DNA from: Actinophytocola gossypii
GTDB taxonomy: Bacteria > Actinomycetota > Actinomycetes > Mycobacteriales > Pseudonocardiaceae
DNA length: 64,000 nt
NCBI RefSeq assembly: GCF_025165815.1
Contig: NZ_JAFFZE010000028.1
Coordinates: 32,946-96,945, forward strand
Reading direction: 5' to 3'
Shown: positions 41,547 to 49,688 of the stretch, in pieces
Position numbering within the stretch: position 1 is the stretch's first letter
Layout: every line of letters starts with the position of its first letter
Made by a program: the position numbers and the translations under genes
The notes under the pieces: generated by a model
The model's input: only the letters and a program-made list of their open reading frames with translations
The model's database searches: none
Told to the model about the DNA's origin: nothing

Positions 41547-42311
41547 CTATGCCCGGTCGACCTCGTCGAGCAGTTCGTCGAGCTGGCGGGCGACGGCCTG
41601 CTCGGTGCCGGGGAGCAGCGTGACCCACTCGTTCTTCCTGGTGAACAGGTACCGGCCGGCGTGGCTGTCGTAGACGCTGACGACGTGTGTCGCGCGCCGC
41701 CGCTCGCCGCCGGCGGTGCTGGCGGCGCCGAAGTGGCCGAGCCCGACCACCCCGCCGAGCACCTCGGCGAGCTTGCGTGCCTCGGACCGGCCCAGCCCCT
41801 GCCTGGACAGCGCCCGCGCGAACCGGTCGGCGTCGGCACCGGCCTTGGCGGCGGCGCGGTCGAGGGTGGCGGCCGGCAGCGTGATCGAACCGCCGGTGCC
41901 GGCCGGGTGCGCGGGCAGCAACCGCACCGCCTCGCCGACGACCTGGTCGGGCCGGACGTTCCAGAGCTCCAGCGTGTCCTCGACGAGCACGGCGACGGTG
42001 GCGCCGCGTCCGGCACGTCCGATCAGCGCGGCGGAGCGCCGGGCGGGTGACCGGAGCCGGAACCGGACGTCGAGCTCCCGTTCGGGCCGGGCGAGCCGGC
42101 CGAGCAGGTGCGCGAGCCGCTCGTCGACGGCGTGCCGCCGCCCGAGACCCCGACCAGCGAGCGACGACCAGGCCTTGTCCCGCAGCTCAGCCCGCTCGGC
42201 GCGGGTGGCCCCGGGCGTGCGGACGGCGATGACGGGCCGGAACGGGCCGAGTTCCAGGTGTTCCCACAGCACGTCGTACTCGAGCGAGCTGAGCGTGATT
42301 CTTTCCCCCAC
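41547..42311 (-). CDS. ESX secretion-associated protein EspG-like
   Basis: 254 residues; GTG start behind GAGG. Opening LSSLEYDVLWEHLELGPFRPVIAV and the middle GLGRRHAVDERLAHLLGRLARPERELDVRF are typical of EspG-family chaperones in Pseudonocardiaceae. EspG binds PE/PPE substrates and keeps them soluble for type VII secretion. The PPE-like gene lies immediately upstream. The reading frame stays open to 43403 but this is a shadow of the PPE gene. Confidence 0.85.
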   Translation of the reverse strand: MGERITLSSLEYDVLWEHLELGPFRPVIAVRTPGATRAERAELRDKAWSSLAGRGLGRRHAVDERLAHLLGRLARPERELDVRFRLRSPARRSAALIGRAGRGATVAVLVEDTLELWNVRPDQVVGEAVRLLPAHPAGTGGSITLPAATLDRAAAKAGADADRFARALSRQGLGRSEARKLAEVLGGVVGLGHFGAASTAGGERRRATHVVSVYDSHAGRYLFTRKNEWVTLLPGTEQAVARQLDELLDEVDRA

Positions 42312-42319
42312 CGCCGGCC

Positions 42320-43654
42320 TCAGTCGTCTTCGTCGCCGATGACGGGCGGCGCGACCGGCGGGGTGTCGTCCCAGAACTCGTCGTTGTAGTCGCGCAGGTA
42401 CTCCGGCGAGGTGCGCTCCTTGTCCTCCTCGTTGCGCGCGCCGGCACCCATCGGCCCGAACCCGCCGGGGTGGGCACCGCCCCGGGCGCCGGCGGCCGCC
42501 GCGCCCCGAGCCCCGGCCTGCTCGGCGGCCAACGGCCCGACGCCGACACCCCCACCGCGCCCGGCGACGCCACCGGGGCCACCCGAACCGCCCGGTACAC
42601 CGCCGACCGCGCCACCGCGTCCGGCAACCCCACCGGAACCGCCCGGCACGGCACCGGGACCGCGCCCGCCACCCCCACCGGAACCGCCGCCGGGCACGCC
42701 CGGCACGGCGCCGGGACCGCGCCCGCCACCCCGGCCGGTGCTGTAGGGGCGTCCGGTCGTCGGATCGGTCAACACGCCCGTGACCGGCGTGAACGGATTC
42801 GACGGCGTGTTGGACGGCGGCGGGGCCGTGACCGGCGGCGGAGTAGGCGCCGGCGGCGGAGCGACGTGGGACGGGTTGGTGGCCGACTGGTGCTCGGTGT
42901 CGCCGGACGGCGGCGGGGTGCCGCCGTACCCACCGACGGGCGACTCGCTGCCGGAGTAGTTGGACGGGCTGTACGTTCCTCCACCACCGCGTGGCCCGCC
43001 CGATCCTCCCGGGCCACCGGTGCCGCCGGTGCCGCCGAAGCTGGAACTGTCGATGTAGGTGCCGGCGCGACCGGCCGAGCCGCCGCCATCGTCGGCACCG
43101 ATCCCGAAGTCCGGGGGCTCGCTGAACGTGCCGGACAGGTCGGTCGAGTTCTGGTTGCTGGCGGTGTAGGTGTTCATCAGCTCGACCGCCTGCATGTGGG
43201 CCTGCTGGGCCTGGAGGTCGGCGGCGTCCTCGTCGGTCTGACCGGCGAGCAGCCCGGTGAAGTCGGTGGGCATCTCCTGACTCATCTTCGACGGCACCGG
43301 CACCGGCTCGGGCATCGAGTTCGACGCGCGGGAGTACCCGTCGGCGATCTGGTGCAGACTCGTACTGGACTGCTCGCCGGCGGCCGCCGCCTCGTCGGCC
43401 CACCGGACGATGGGCGAGACACCGTCGGCCATGGAGTTGGCGGCCTGTCCCTCCCAGGACGAGCCGGCCTCCCGAAGCACCTGCTGAAGGGTTTCCCGGG
43501 ACTCGTGCATCCGAGTGATCAGGTTCGTCAGCGCCGGGTCCGCCTCGGCGACCACCGACGCGCCGACGGCACCGGTCTTGATCATGTCGTAGAGCTCCTC
43601 GTGCGAGTAGCTCTCCCAGCGGTAGCCAAAGGCTCCTACGCCGATCTCAGCCAT
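42320..43654 (-). CDS. PPE-like type VII secretion substrate with Gly/Pro-rich tail
   Basis: 444 residues from ATG 43654 (GTG 43657 is adjacent). The N-terminal 180 residues are helical with the WXG-type turn SSWEGQAANSM near residue 67, as in PPE/WXG100 proteins. Residues 190-400 are low-complexity Gly/Pro/Ser with repeated GRGPGAVPG and GGVAGRGG blocks. The C terminus is acidic (YLRDYNDEFWDDTPP). Sits directly before the EspG-like gene. Probably secreted by an ESX system encoded elsewhere. Confidence 0.8.
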   Translation of the reverse strand: MAEIGVGAFGYRWESYSHEELYDMIKTGAVGASVVAEADPALTNLITRMHESRETLQQVLREAGSSWEGQAANSMADGVSPIVRWADEAAAAGEQSSTSLHQIADGYSRASNSMPEPVPVPSKMSQEMPTDFTGLLAGQTDEDAADLQAQQAHMQAVELMNTYTASNQNSTDLSGTFSEPPDFGIGADDGGGSAGRAGTYIDSSSFGGTGGTGGPGGSGGPRGGGGTYSPSNYSGSESPVGGYGGTPPPSGDTEHQSATNPSHVAPPPAPTPPPVTAPPPSNTPSNPFTPVTGVLTDPTTGRPYSTGRGGGRGPGAVPGVPGGGSGGGGGRGPGAVPGGSGGVAGRGGAVGGVPGGSGGPGGVAGRGGGVGVGPLAAEQAGARGAAAAGARGGAHPGGFGPMGAGARNEEDKERTSPEYLRDYNDEFWDDTPPVAPPVIGDEDD

Positions 43655-43667
43655 CACGATCCCCCAA

Positions 43668-44231
43668 TCACGACGTCAGCAGCGTGCTCATCACCGAACT
43701 GGCGAACTGGTGCGCGTACTCACACGGCGCCGGAACGTCCCTTGACGTGTCGTACAACCCCACCTGGACATCGAGGTACTGCCCGTCCGCGGTGTCGACC
43801 AGGACGAAGCACGCGTTGTCCTCGTCGCCGGGGAGGGTGATCGTGTAGGCGGGGAAGCCCTCGACCGGATCGGTGGGCTCCATCTGGCCGTATCGACCTT
43901 TCCGAGCGTCGACACCGTCGTACGTCACCAGCGAGACGCCCATGTAGCCGGCGTCGCCGTACCAGACGCACTGGTCCTCGCCCCTGTCGCTCTCCTCGGG
44001 TTTGCCGGGTTCGTCGAGGTAGTAGTCCTCGTATTCGGCCTCCGGGAGCAGCGTGCAGGGGTCGACATCGTCGAGCCTGATCTCCCGGGGGCGCGTCGGC
44101 TCGTCCCCGGTCGACTCGGCCGCTGTCACGGCGGGCTTGGGCGCGCCCGCCGAGGTGCTGGTACAGCCGGCCGCGATGGCGGCGAACAGGAGCACCACCA
44201 CGCCGCAGGCGAATCGAGTGACGCCGGTCAT
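43668..44231 (-). CDS. DUF3558 family lipoprotein
   Basis: 187 residues. Signal peptide and lipobox: FACGVVVLLFAAIAAGC. Mature domain has VDPCTLLPEAEYEDYY, DQCVWYGDAGYMGVSLVTYDG, GFPAYTITLPGDEDNACFVLVDT and a final C in PAPCEYAHQF, the Cys pairs of DUF3558. Overlaps the upstream gene by four bases. Recurs next to EspG/PPE genes in this family of organisms; function unknown. Confidence 0.82.
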   Translation of the reverse strand: MTGVTRFACGVVVLLFAAIAAGCTSTSAGAPKPAVTAAESTGDEPTRPREIRLDDVDPCTLLPEAEYEDYYLDEPGKPEESDRGEDQCVWYGDAGYMGVSLVTYDGVDARKGRYGQMEPTDPVEGFPAYTITLPGDEDNACFVLVDTADGQYLDVQVGLYDTSRDVPAPCEYAHQFASSVMSTLLTS

Positions 44232-44674
44232 ACGGGACCTCGCTGGAACGTGCCCGCGATGTCGTCCTCGATCAGCCCGTAGGACTCGGCGGTTCGGTGC
44301 AGCTTCTCAGCCATGGTGGTGAGCCGGTTGATGTATGCGTCCACGGCGTCGACCGCCTGTTGGCCGTTCTGGCTCATCAAGCGCATGGTGTCGATGCTGC
44401 ACGGATCGTTCGCCGGCGGCGGGATGTCGCTCAGAGCTCGGCGGTTCTCGTACAGCCAGGTGGCCATGCGGTCGCGTTCTTCCTCGATGCCGTGTTTGAG
44501 CTGGAGGAGCTTGTCCGGTGGTACGACCAGGCGGAGTTGCTCGGCCGGGGCTTCGGCATCGGGGTCTGTCTGCACGGCTGTCCCTCCCTCGCGCGCCAAC
44601 GTGGCCGCGCTCCCGACCAGGTAGCGTAACGCAGGAGGGTCACGGTCGGTGGTGGGTTGGACAAGCTCAGTCAC
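44228..44674 (-). CDS. WXG100/PE-like helical protein of the ESX-associated cluster
   Basis: 148 residues from the GTG at 44674; the start is uncertain, with an internal GTG near codon 34. After a disordered N terminus the protein is almost all helix: LLQLKHGIEEERDRMATWLYENRRAL and AVDAYINRLTTMAEKLHRTAESYGLIEDDIAGTF. The last segment resembles C-terminal helices of ESX-related helical-hairpin proteins. ATGA overlap with the lipoprotein gene supports a joint function. Confidence 0.6.
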   Translation of the reverse strand: MTELVQPTTDRDPPALRYLVGSAATLAREGGTAVQTDPDAEAPAEQLRLVVPPDKLLQLKHGIEEERDRMATWLYENRRALSDIPPPANDPCSIDTMRLMSQNGQQAVDAVDAYINRLTTMAEKLHRTAESYGLIEDDIAGTFQRGPV

Positions 44675-44687
44675 TCCGACGGCAGCA

Positions 44688-45143
44688 TCACCCGAATGGT
44701 CGATGCCGGAGCAGATCCAATGCGACGCGCCGCGCGGCCGGGCAGAGGGTGTTCGCGGCCTTGCCCGTGTCCTGGTCCTCCTGGTGAACCCAGATATCGA
44801 TCGGACTGGGCGCGCTCACGTCCACCACGAGATGACAGGCTCCGGCGTAGACGCTTTCGATCACGTAATGGCCGTAGATTCGGAGCCACTGTACGTTGGG
44901 TGATTTCCTGTCGGGCACGCCGAGGGCTTTCCTGGCGTGATCGGCGACCTGGTGTGCCATCGATGTGGATCCTTGCGACGACACTGTGAGCACCAGGTTG
45001 TTCTCGGCGATCTCGTTTCCCCCGGTGGTGGTCAGCTCGTCGACGGGGATGTGGTCGATGATTTCGATACTGGGTTCGGGTGGCCCGCAGGCGGTCAGGG
45101 CTGCCGTTCCGAGCAGCGTCAGCAGTATTTGCCTAGCGCGCAA
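44688..45143 (-). CDS. Hypothetical lipoprotein
   Basis: 151 residues, TTG start at 45143 placed after GAGGTGA. Signal with lipobox ILLTLLGTAALTAC. The mature part (IIDHIPVDELTTTGGNEIAENN... CHLVVDVSAPSPIDIWVHQEDQDTGKAANTLCP) has two Cys that may pair. No family recognised. It overlaps the end of the upstream gene by 11 bases and belongs to the same minus-strand transcript as the EspG/PPE genes. Confidence 0.65.
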   Translation of the reverse strand: MRARQILLTLLGTAALTACGPPEPSIEIIDHIPVDELTTTGGNEIAENNLVLTVSSQGSTSMAHQVADHARKALGVPDRKSPNVQWLRIYGHYVIESVYAGACHLVVDVSAPSPIDIWVHQEDQDTGKAANTLCPAARRVALDLLRHRPFG

Positions 45144-45576
45144 CGGGGGTCACCTCGACGAGGATCTCGGCCAGGACCACGGCCAGGCTCATCAGCTGTT
45201 CCTGATCGAAGAGGATCATGGTGTTCTCGTCGGGCAGGATCAGGTAGAGGACCATGCGGCCGCGGAAAGGGACCGTGGCGTCGGTCCACAGTGGCTCGCC
45301 GGGGCGTTCTTCTGGGCGTAGGCACAGGAGGCGTTCGCCGTGAATGGTGTGGTGGGCGGGGATGGCGCAGGCATTTCCGGCTCGTGCCGCGGTCAGTAGC
45401 TTTTCGACGCCGGACCGGTGGATGGTTACCTCCATTCGCGAGGTTCCGGCGAGGTGGACCAGTACGTGTTCGGTGGATGGGGCGAGGTCCAGGGTCGACG
45501 TGCATTTCCAGTCGGTGTCCGGGATCCATCCGCGTATCGACCAGCGGCGAGCTGCTGGGGACAGGGCGTGAGTCAT
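45133..45576 (-). CDS. Hypothetical protein, first gene of the minus-strand cluster
   Basis: 147 residues, ATG with GAAGAAGG upstream. The sequence (SPAARRWSIRGWIPDTDWKCTSTLDLAPSTEHVLVHLAG... MVLYLILPDENTMILFDQEQLMSLAVVLAEILVEV) looks like a beta-rich domain with a C-terminal helix and no signal peptide. It is divergent from the XRE regulator gene across 158 bp, so that regulator may control it. I do not recognise a family. Confidence 0.6.
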   Translation of the reverse strand: MTHALSPAARRWSIRGWIPDTDWKCTSTLDLAPSTEHVLVHLAGTSRMEVTIHRSGVEKLLTAARAGNACAIPAHHTIHGERLLCLRPEERPGEPLWTDATVPFRGRMVLYLILPDENTMILFDQEQLMSLAVVLAEILVEVTPVAR

Positions 45577-45734
45577 CGGGCCTTCTTCGGAGAGGTGGGA
45601 CCGGGGTGTGTGGGTTAGGTTGGCACCAACTCGAGTCGAACGTGAATGTCCCGTGGGGTGAATTCCGGTCGGCTCAACCGACACATTCAGTGAACTTCGT
45701 ATCAAGGCATGACAGAGAATTGGGGAAACGTGAC

Positions 45735-46586
45735 ATGACGCGGAAGGCGGGAGTAAGTGCGCGCGGTCTGGGCATGGAGTTGCGGCGGCATCGGGAGAAG
45801 GCCGGTCTGAACCTGGATCGGGCGGGTGCGGTGCTCGGCTGGTCTTCCAACACCATGAGCCGCATGGAGCGCGGTCTTCGGCCGGACACGACACCCGACG
45901 AGGTGTCCGCGCTCCTGGCGATCATGGGAGTCGTCGGACCGGATCGTGACCGCACGATGCAGATGGCGTTCGGTTTCGGCGATCAGGGTTGGTGGGAGAG
46001 CCACGATGCCAACCTGAGCGACCAGGCCCGCACCTACCTCGGCTTCGAGAAGCGCGCCAGCCGGATCGTCGACTTGGAGCCGTTGCTCGTGCCGGGGCTG
46101 TTGCAGACACCGGAGTACATGTTCGCGCTGTTCATGGCCTTCGGCGTGGACACGTCACAGATCACCGGGCGCATCGCGCGTCGCCTGCACCGACAGGAGT
46201 TGCTGGATCGGTGGGAGCCGCCCGAGTTGGTCTGTGTTCTGTGTGAGCTGTCCCTGCGGCAGCCGATCGGCGGGCCGGGCGTGATGAGCCGCCAGCTGCG
46301 ACACATCGCAGCCAAGGCCGAGAAGGACCACATCTCCGTGCGCATCATCCCGGCCGGGATCGTTGCGCATCCGGCGCTGCGCGGCGCCTTCGTGTGGTTG
46401 GAGTTCGACAGCGAGCCGTCCGTCGTCTTCATCGAAAGCCGAGGGTCGGCGATGTTTCCGGACGATCCCATGGAGGTCGAGGAGCATAGACTGGCCGTGG
46501 AGAGGTCGATCGACGTCGCGTTGGCCGGGCAGGAGTCGCAGGAGTTGCTGCTCACCATCGCTGAGGACTTGGAGAGAGCGAGGTAG
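45735..46586 (+). CDS. XRE family regulator with DUF5753 domain
   Basis: 283 residues. Helix-turn-helix at about 11-60: GMELRRHREKAGLNLDRAGAVLGWSSNTMSRMERG. DUF5753 covers residues 95-280, with YLGFEKRASRIVDLEPLLVPGLLQTPEYM, ARRLHRQELL, and the ending VERSIDVALAGQESQELL. This class is numerous in actinobacteria and is usually paired with a DUF397 gene, as here. Regulates development or secondary metabolism in known cases. Local GC is lower than in the neighbours. Confidence 0.9.
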   Translation: MTRKAGVSARGLGMELRRHREKAGLNLDRAGAVLGWSSNTMSRMERGLRPDTTPDEVSALLAIMGVVGPDRDRTMQMAFGFGDQGWWESHDANLSDQARTYLGFEKRASRIVDLEPLLVPGLLQTPEYMFALFMAFGVDTSQITGRIARRLHRQELLDRWEPPELVCVLCELSLRQPIGGPGVMSRQLRHIAAKAEKDHISVRIIPAGIVAHPALRGAFVWLEFDSEPSVVFIESRGSAMFPDDPMEVEEHRLAVERSIDVALAGQESQELLLTIAEDLERAR

Positions 46587-46590
46587 CGTC

Positions 46591-46773
46591 ATGCCCGCGC
46601 CCATCGAGTTCCACACAGCTTGGCGCAAGAGCAGTTTCAGCGATGAGATCAACTGCCTGGAGATCGCGCACGGGGACGGCATCGTGGGAGTGCGGGACAG
46701 CAAGAACGCCGGCGGCCCGGTGCTGGCGTTCGCACCGGGCCGTTGGGCTTTGCTGATCGACCGGTTGGGCTAG
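46591..46773 (+). CDS. DUF397 protein
   Basis: 60 residues, four bases after the XRE gene. Complete family pattern: WRKSSFSDEINCLEIAHGDGIVGVRDSKNAGGPVLAF, ending with a FAPGRW strand. DUF397 proteins act as partners of the preceding XRE/DUF5753 regulator, in a toxin-antitoxin-like or sigma-like switch. The stop overlaps the convergent glycosidase stop. Confidence 0.93.
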   Translation: MPAPIEFHTAWRKSSFSDEINCLEIAHGDGIVGVRDSKNAGGPVLAFAPGRWALLIDRLG

Positions 46774-49685
46774 CGGGACCTTCCCTCGAAACCGGCGAGC
46801 GTGATCGTCCCGGTCGTGCCGCGCAGGCCGAAGCCGTAGCGGTGCTCGGGCGTCAGCACGTCACCAACCTCGTTGCTGCGCAACCGCCGCCACGAACCGT
46901 CCACCAGCGCGTGCGACGTGATCGTGCCGTCGTCGAATGTCAGCGCCAGCCGGTCACCCGGCCCCAGCTCGACCGCCGCGTCTCCGGACGTGTCGAGGAA
47001 CCGGCCGTCCACCCGCACGTTGATCCCGGACTGCTTCCGCGTGTGGTTGTACCAGGCGGTGACGTAGTTCCTCCCGTCCAGCACCCAGCCGACGAACACG
47101 CTGTCCTCCGGCGCACCCGTTCCGGCGAACGACTCCACGGTCACCACGCTGACCGCGTCAGGCGACGACGGCGCCGCCGGGCCCGACACCACCGTGAAGA
47201 ACGGATCCGGTGACGTCGCCGCATACGACCCGTCGACCGTGATCGACGGCAACCGCTCACCCGCTTCCGGTTGGTTCGGCCGGAACTCCCCGCCGAACCC
47301 GGACACGTCCACCGACGGGTACCCGGCCAGGTCCAGCGGCACCTCCCGCCACTCGTACGGGCTCGCCGTCCGCCCGCCGGCGAAGGTCGTGAACGCGCGC
47401 AGCGCATACCGATCCGGCCGGACCTCCGCCGGCGGCGTGACCATCCACTTCGTACTGAACCGCCCGCCCGGCGGCACCCACCGGCGCGTGGCGGGAGTCA
47501 TCGGACGCGCCGTCCAGCCCGGCGGCACCGCCAGCGTGTTCCGCACGTCCCGCACCGGCCGCCCGGTGTCGTTGACGAACGTCGTCCTGGACGACTCCAG
47601 CGTGACCCGTCCCGCCGGGGTCGACCACGCGCTCAGCTCGGTCACCCCGACCCCCGTCCCGGGCTGGTTCGTGAACACCACCCGGATCCGGCTCGTCACC
47701 ACCGTCGGGAACGCCACCTGGTTCAGCGCGTTCCCCACCGGCGACGTCCGCGTCGCCAGCGAACGCCACGCCGAACCCGTCCAGTACTCCAGGCGGAACG
47801 ACGCCGGTGTTCGCACCCCGCCGCCGTCGTCGTACAGGTGCAGCCGCACGTCGCTCACCGGCGTCGGCACGCCGAAGTCGACCCCGAGGTGATCCGACGA
47901 GTTCGGCGACCCGTAGTTCGTCCACCGGCTGTGCGGGACGTCGTCGTAGTAGATCCGGCCGTCGACCGCGTCCCACGTACTGTCGATCGACCCGGTGAAC
48001 GACGCGAACGGGCGCGGATAGCCCGAACCGTGCGGGTTCGCGGCGTCGTTCACCCGGTACGGCTCCGACACCGGCCGCGTGCCGACCCGCAGCGACACCG
48101 CACCGAGCGTGGCCCGCTGCGAAGCCAACCGACCGTCCACGTACACCCGCAGACCCGCGCCCTGTCCGTACCGCGAACCGTCCCGGTCCCACAGCACGGT
48201 CACGTTGTGCCCCCGGTACGGCACGTTCTCCAGCGCGAAGTGGTCCCAGGCGGACGGCACCAGCGGGTTCACCGTCAACCGGTCGACGCCGGGCCGCAGG
48301 CCGACCAGCCCGCTGATCACCAGATCGGTGAACGTCGAGTGGTTGTAGTGCTCGCTGTGCCCGCGCCCGTCGTAGATCCAGCGGTCCTCGTCCGGGTGGT
48401 GCGCCTCCGCGACGTACGGTGAACCGTCCTTGTACTGCGTCCGCGCGTACGTCCGCAGCAGCTCGTAGTAGTCCGAAGTGGACACCACGGACTGGTCGTA
48501 GTCGTTGAGCAGGTTCGCCATCGCGGTCAGCGTCTGCGAGGTCGAGTACGGCCAGCTCGGCCCGTTCCACCGGCAGCACCCGTCCAGCGCCTCGTGCATG
48601 AACCACGGCGACCGGCGTTCCACCGTCGTCGGCCCGTACGGCGCCGCGAACCCGGACGGATCGGTCAGCTGCTCCCACGCCACCTCGGTCCCCGGCTTCG
48701 GCAGGTCGAACATCCACGGCACGTAGCCGATCTGCTCGCGCGCCGACACCAGACCCTCGGACGGGTCGAGGTCAGCACGTGCCTTGTGGTAGAAGAACTT
48801 CCGCTCGTCGTCCCACAGCCAGCGGTGCACCGCGTCGCGCAGGGCGTCGGCGCGGCGGTCGAACTTCCGCGCCAGGCCCCACCGGCCGGCTAACCGGGCG
48901 ATCGACGCGATGGCCCGGGCATCGCCGTACTGGTAGGCGTTGAGTGTCGGCCGGTAGCCGTGCCCACCGTGGTACGGGTCCGCCGGATCGGTCTCGTAGG
49001 ACGACGCCGTGTACTCCATCGCGTCCCACACCGGCACCGACCAGTACAGGCCGAGCCGAGGGTTGAACTGGTGGCCCCACTTGTCGTACTGGCGCACCAG
49101 GTCCGGCAGCAGGTCCACCACCGACGCCCGGTCGCCGGTCACCAGGTAGCGCTGGTAGGCCGCGGTCGCCGCCCAGAACGCGTACTGGTGCGCCCAGTCG
49201 TCGGTGTCGGAGTTGACGTAGTCCTCCATCGGCTTCGGGCCGGCGCCCGGGCCCTGGAGCCAGTACCGCAGGTAGTCGTCGACCGGCTGGCGGTCGCGCA
49301 GCCAGCGGCCCTCCGCGATGTGGTGACCGGCGGCCGCGACGATCCCGCCGAGCGGGGCCGAGTAGCCGGGCGGGTTGTGGAACTCGGTGATCACGTACCC
49401 CGACTCCTGGTCGGCGTAGCGCAGGTGCCGCTTGTACGTGCTCCAGCGGTAGTAGTAGACGTCCTCGACGGTCTCGTCCGGCACGTCCAGGAACGGGATG
49501 TTCGCCTCGTACCACTCCGGCTCGGCCAGCCCGCCGAGCAGCTCGTCGTGGTCCAGGAACTCGGTGCCGCGGCCGACGTGCGGGTATGGCGAAACGGCCG
49601 TGCCGGCCGCGACACCCGAGGGCGTCACGACCGGCACGACCGTCGTCACCAGCGCCGCCGTCACCGCGATGGCGATGCGGCGCAC
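46770..49685 (-). CDS. Secreted MGH1-like glycoside hydrolase with F5/8 type C and C-terminal beta domains
   Basis: 971 residues; GTG start. Signal peptide RIAIAVTAALVTTVVPVV. The (alpha/alpha)6 catalytic domain (about 35-480) has the motifs HQYAFWAATAAYQRYLVTGD, GLYWSVPVWDAMEYTASSYE, MFDLPKPGTEVAWEQLTDP and CCRWNGPSWPYSTSQTLTA, typical for MGH1/GH63-like enzymes. An F5/8 type C (discoidin) domain is at about 555-690 (GVDFGVPTPVSDVRLHLYDDG). A NEW3-like domain and a C-terminal LamG-like module follow. It lies three bases after the GH2 gene. Acts on extracellular glycan; the linkage is unknown. Confidence 0.8.
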   Translation of the reverse strand: MRRIAIAVTAALVTTVVPVVTPSGVAAGTAVSPYPHVGRGTEFLDHDELLGGLAEPEWYEANIPFLDVPDETVEDVYYYRWSTYKRHLRYADQESGYVITEFHNPPGYSAPLGGIVAAAGHHIAEGRWLRDRQPVDDYLRYWLQGPGAGPKPMEDYVNSDTDDWAHQYAFWAATAAYQRYLVTGDRASVVDLLPDLVRQYDKWGHQFNPRLGLYWSVPVWDAMEYTASSYETDPADPYHGGHGYRPTLNAYQYGDARAIASIARLAGRWGLARKFDRRADALRDAVHRWLWDDERKFFYHKARADLDPSEGLVSAREQIGYVPWMFDLPKPGTEVAWEQLTDPSGFAAPYGPTTVERRSPWFMHEALDGCCRWNGPSWPYSTSQTLTAMANLLNDYDQSVVSTSDYYELLRTYARTQYKDGSPYVAEAHHPDEDRWIYDGRGHSEHYNHSTFTDLVISGLVGLRPGVDRLTVNPLVPSAWDHFALENVPYRGHNVTVLWDRDGSRYGQGAGLRVYVDGRLASQRATLGAVSLRVGTRPVSEPYRVNDAANPHGSGYPRPFASFTGSIDSTWDAVDGRIYYDDVPHSRWTNYGSPNSSDHLGVDFGVPTPVSDVRLHLYDDGGGVRTPASFRLEYWTGSAWRSLATRTSPVGNALNQVAFPTVVTSRIRVVFTNQPGTGVGVTELSAWSTPAGRVTLESSRTTFVNDTGRPVRDVRNTLAVPPGWTARPMTPATRRWVPPGGRFSTKWMVTPPAEVRPDRYALRAFTTFAGGRTASPYEWREVPLDLAGYPSVDVSGFGGEFRPNQPEAGERLPSITVDGSYAATSPDPFFTVVSGPAAPSSPDAVSVVTVESFAGTGAPEDSVFVGWVLDGRNYVTAWYNHTRKQSGINVRVDGRFLDTSGDAAVELGPGDRLALTFDDGTITSHALVDGSWRRLRSNEVGDVLTPEHRYGFGLRGTTGTITLAGFEGRSR

Positions 49686-49688
49686 GGC

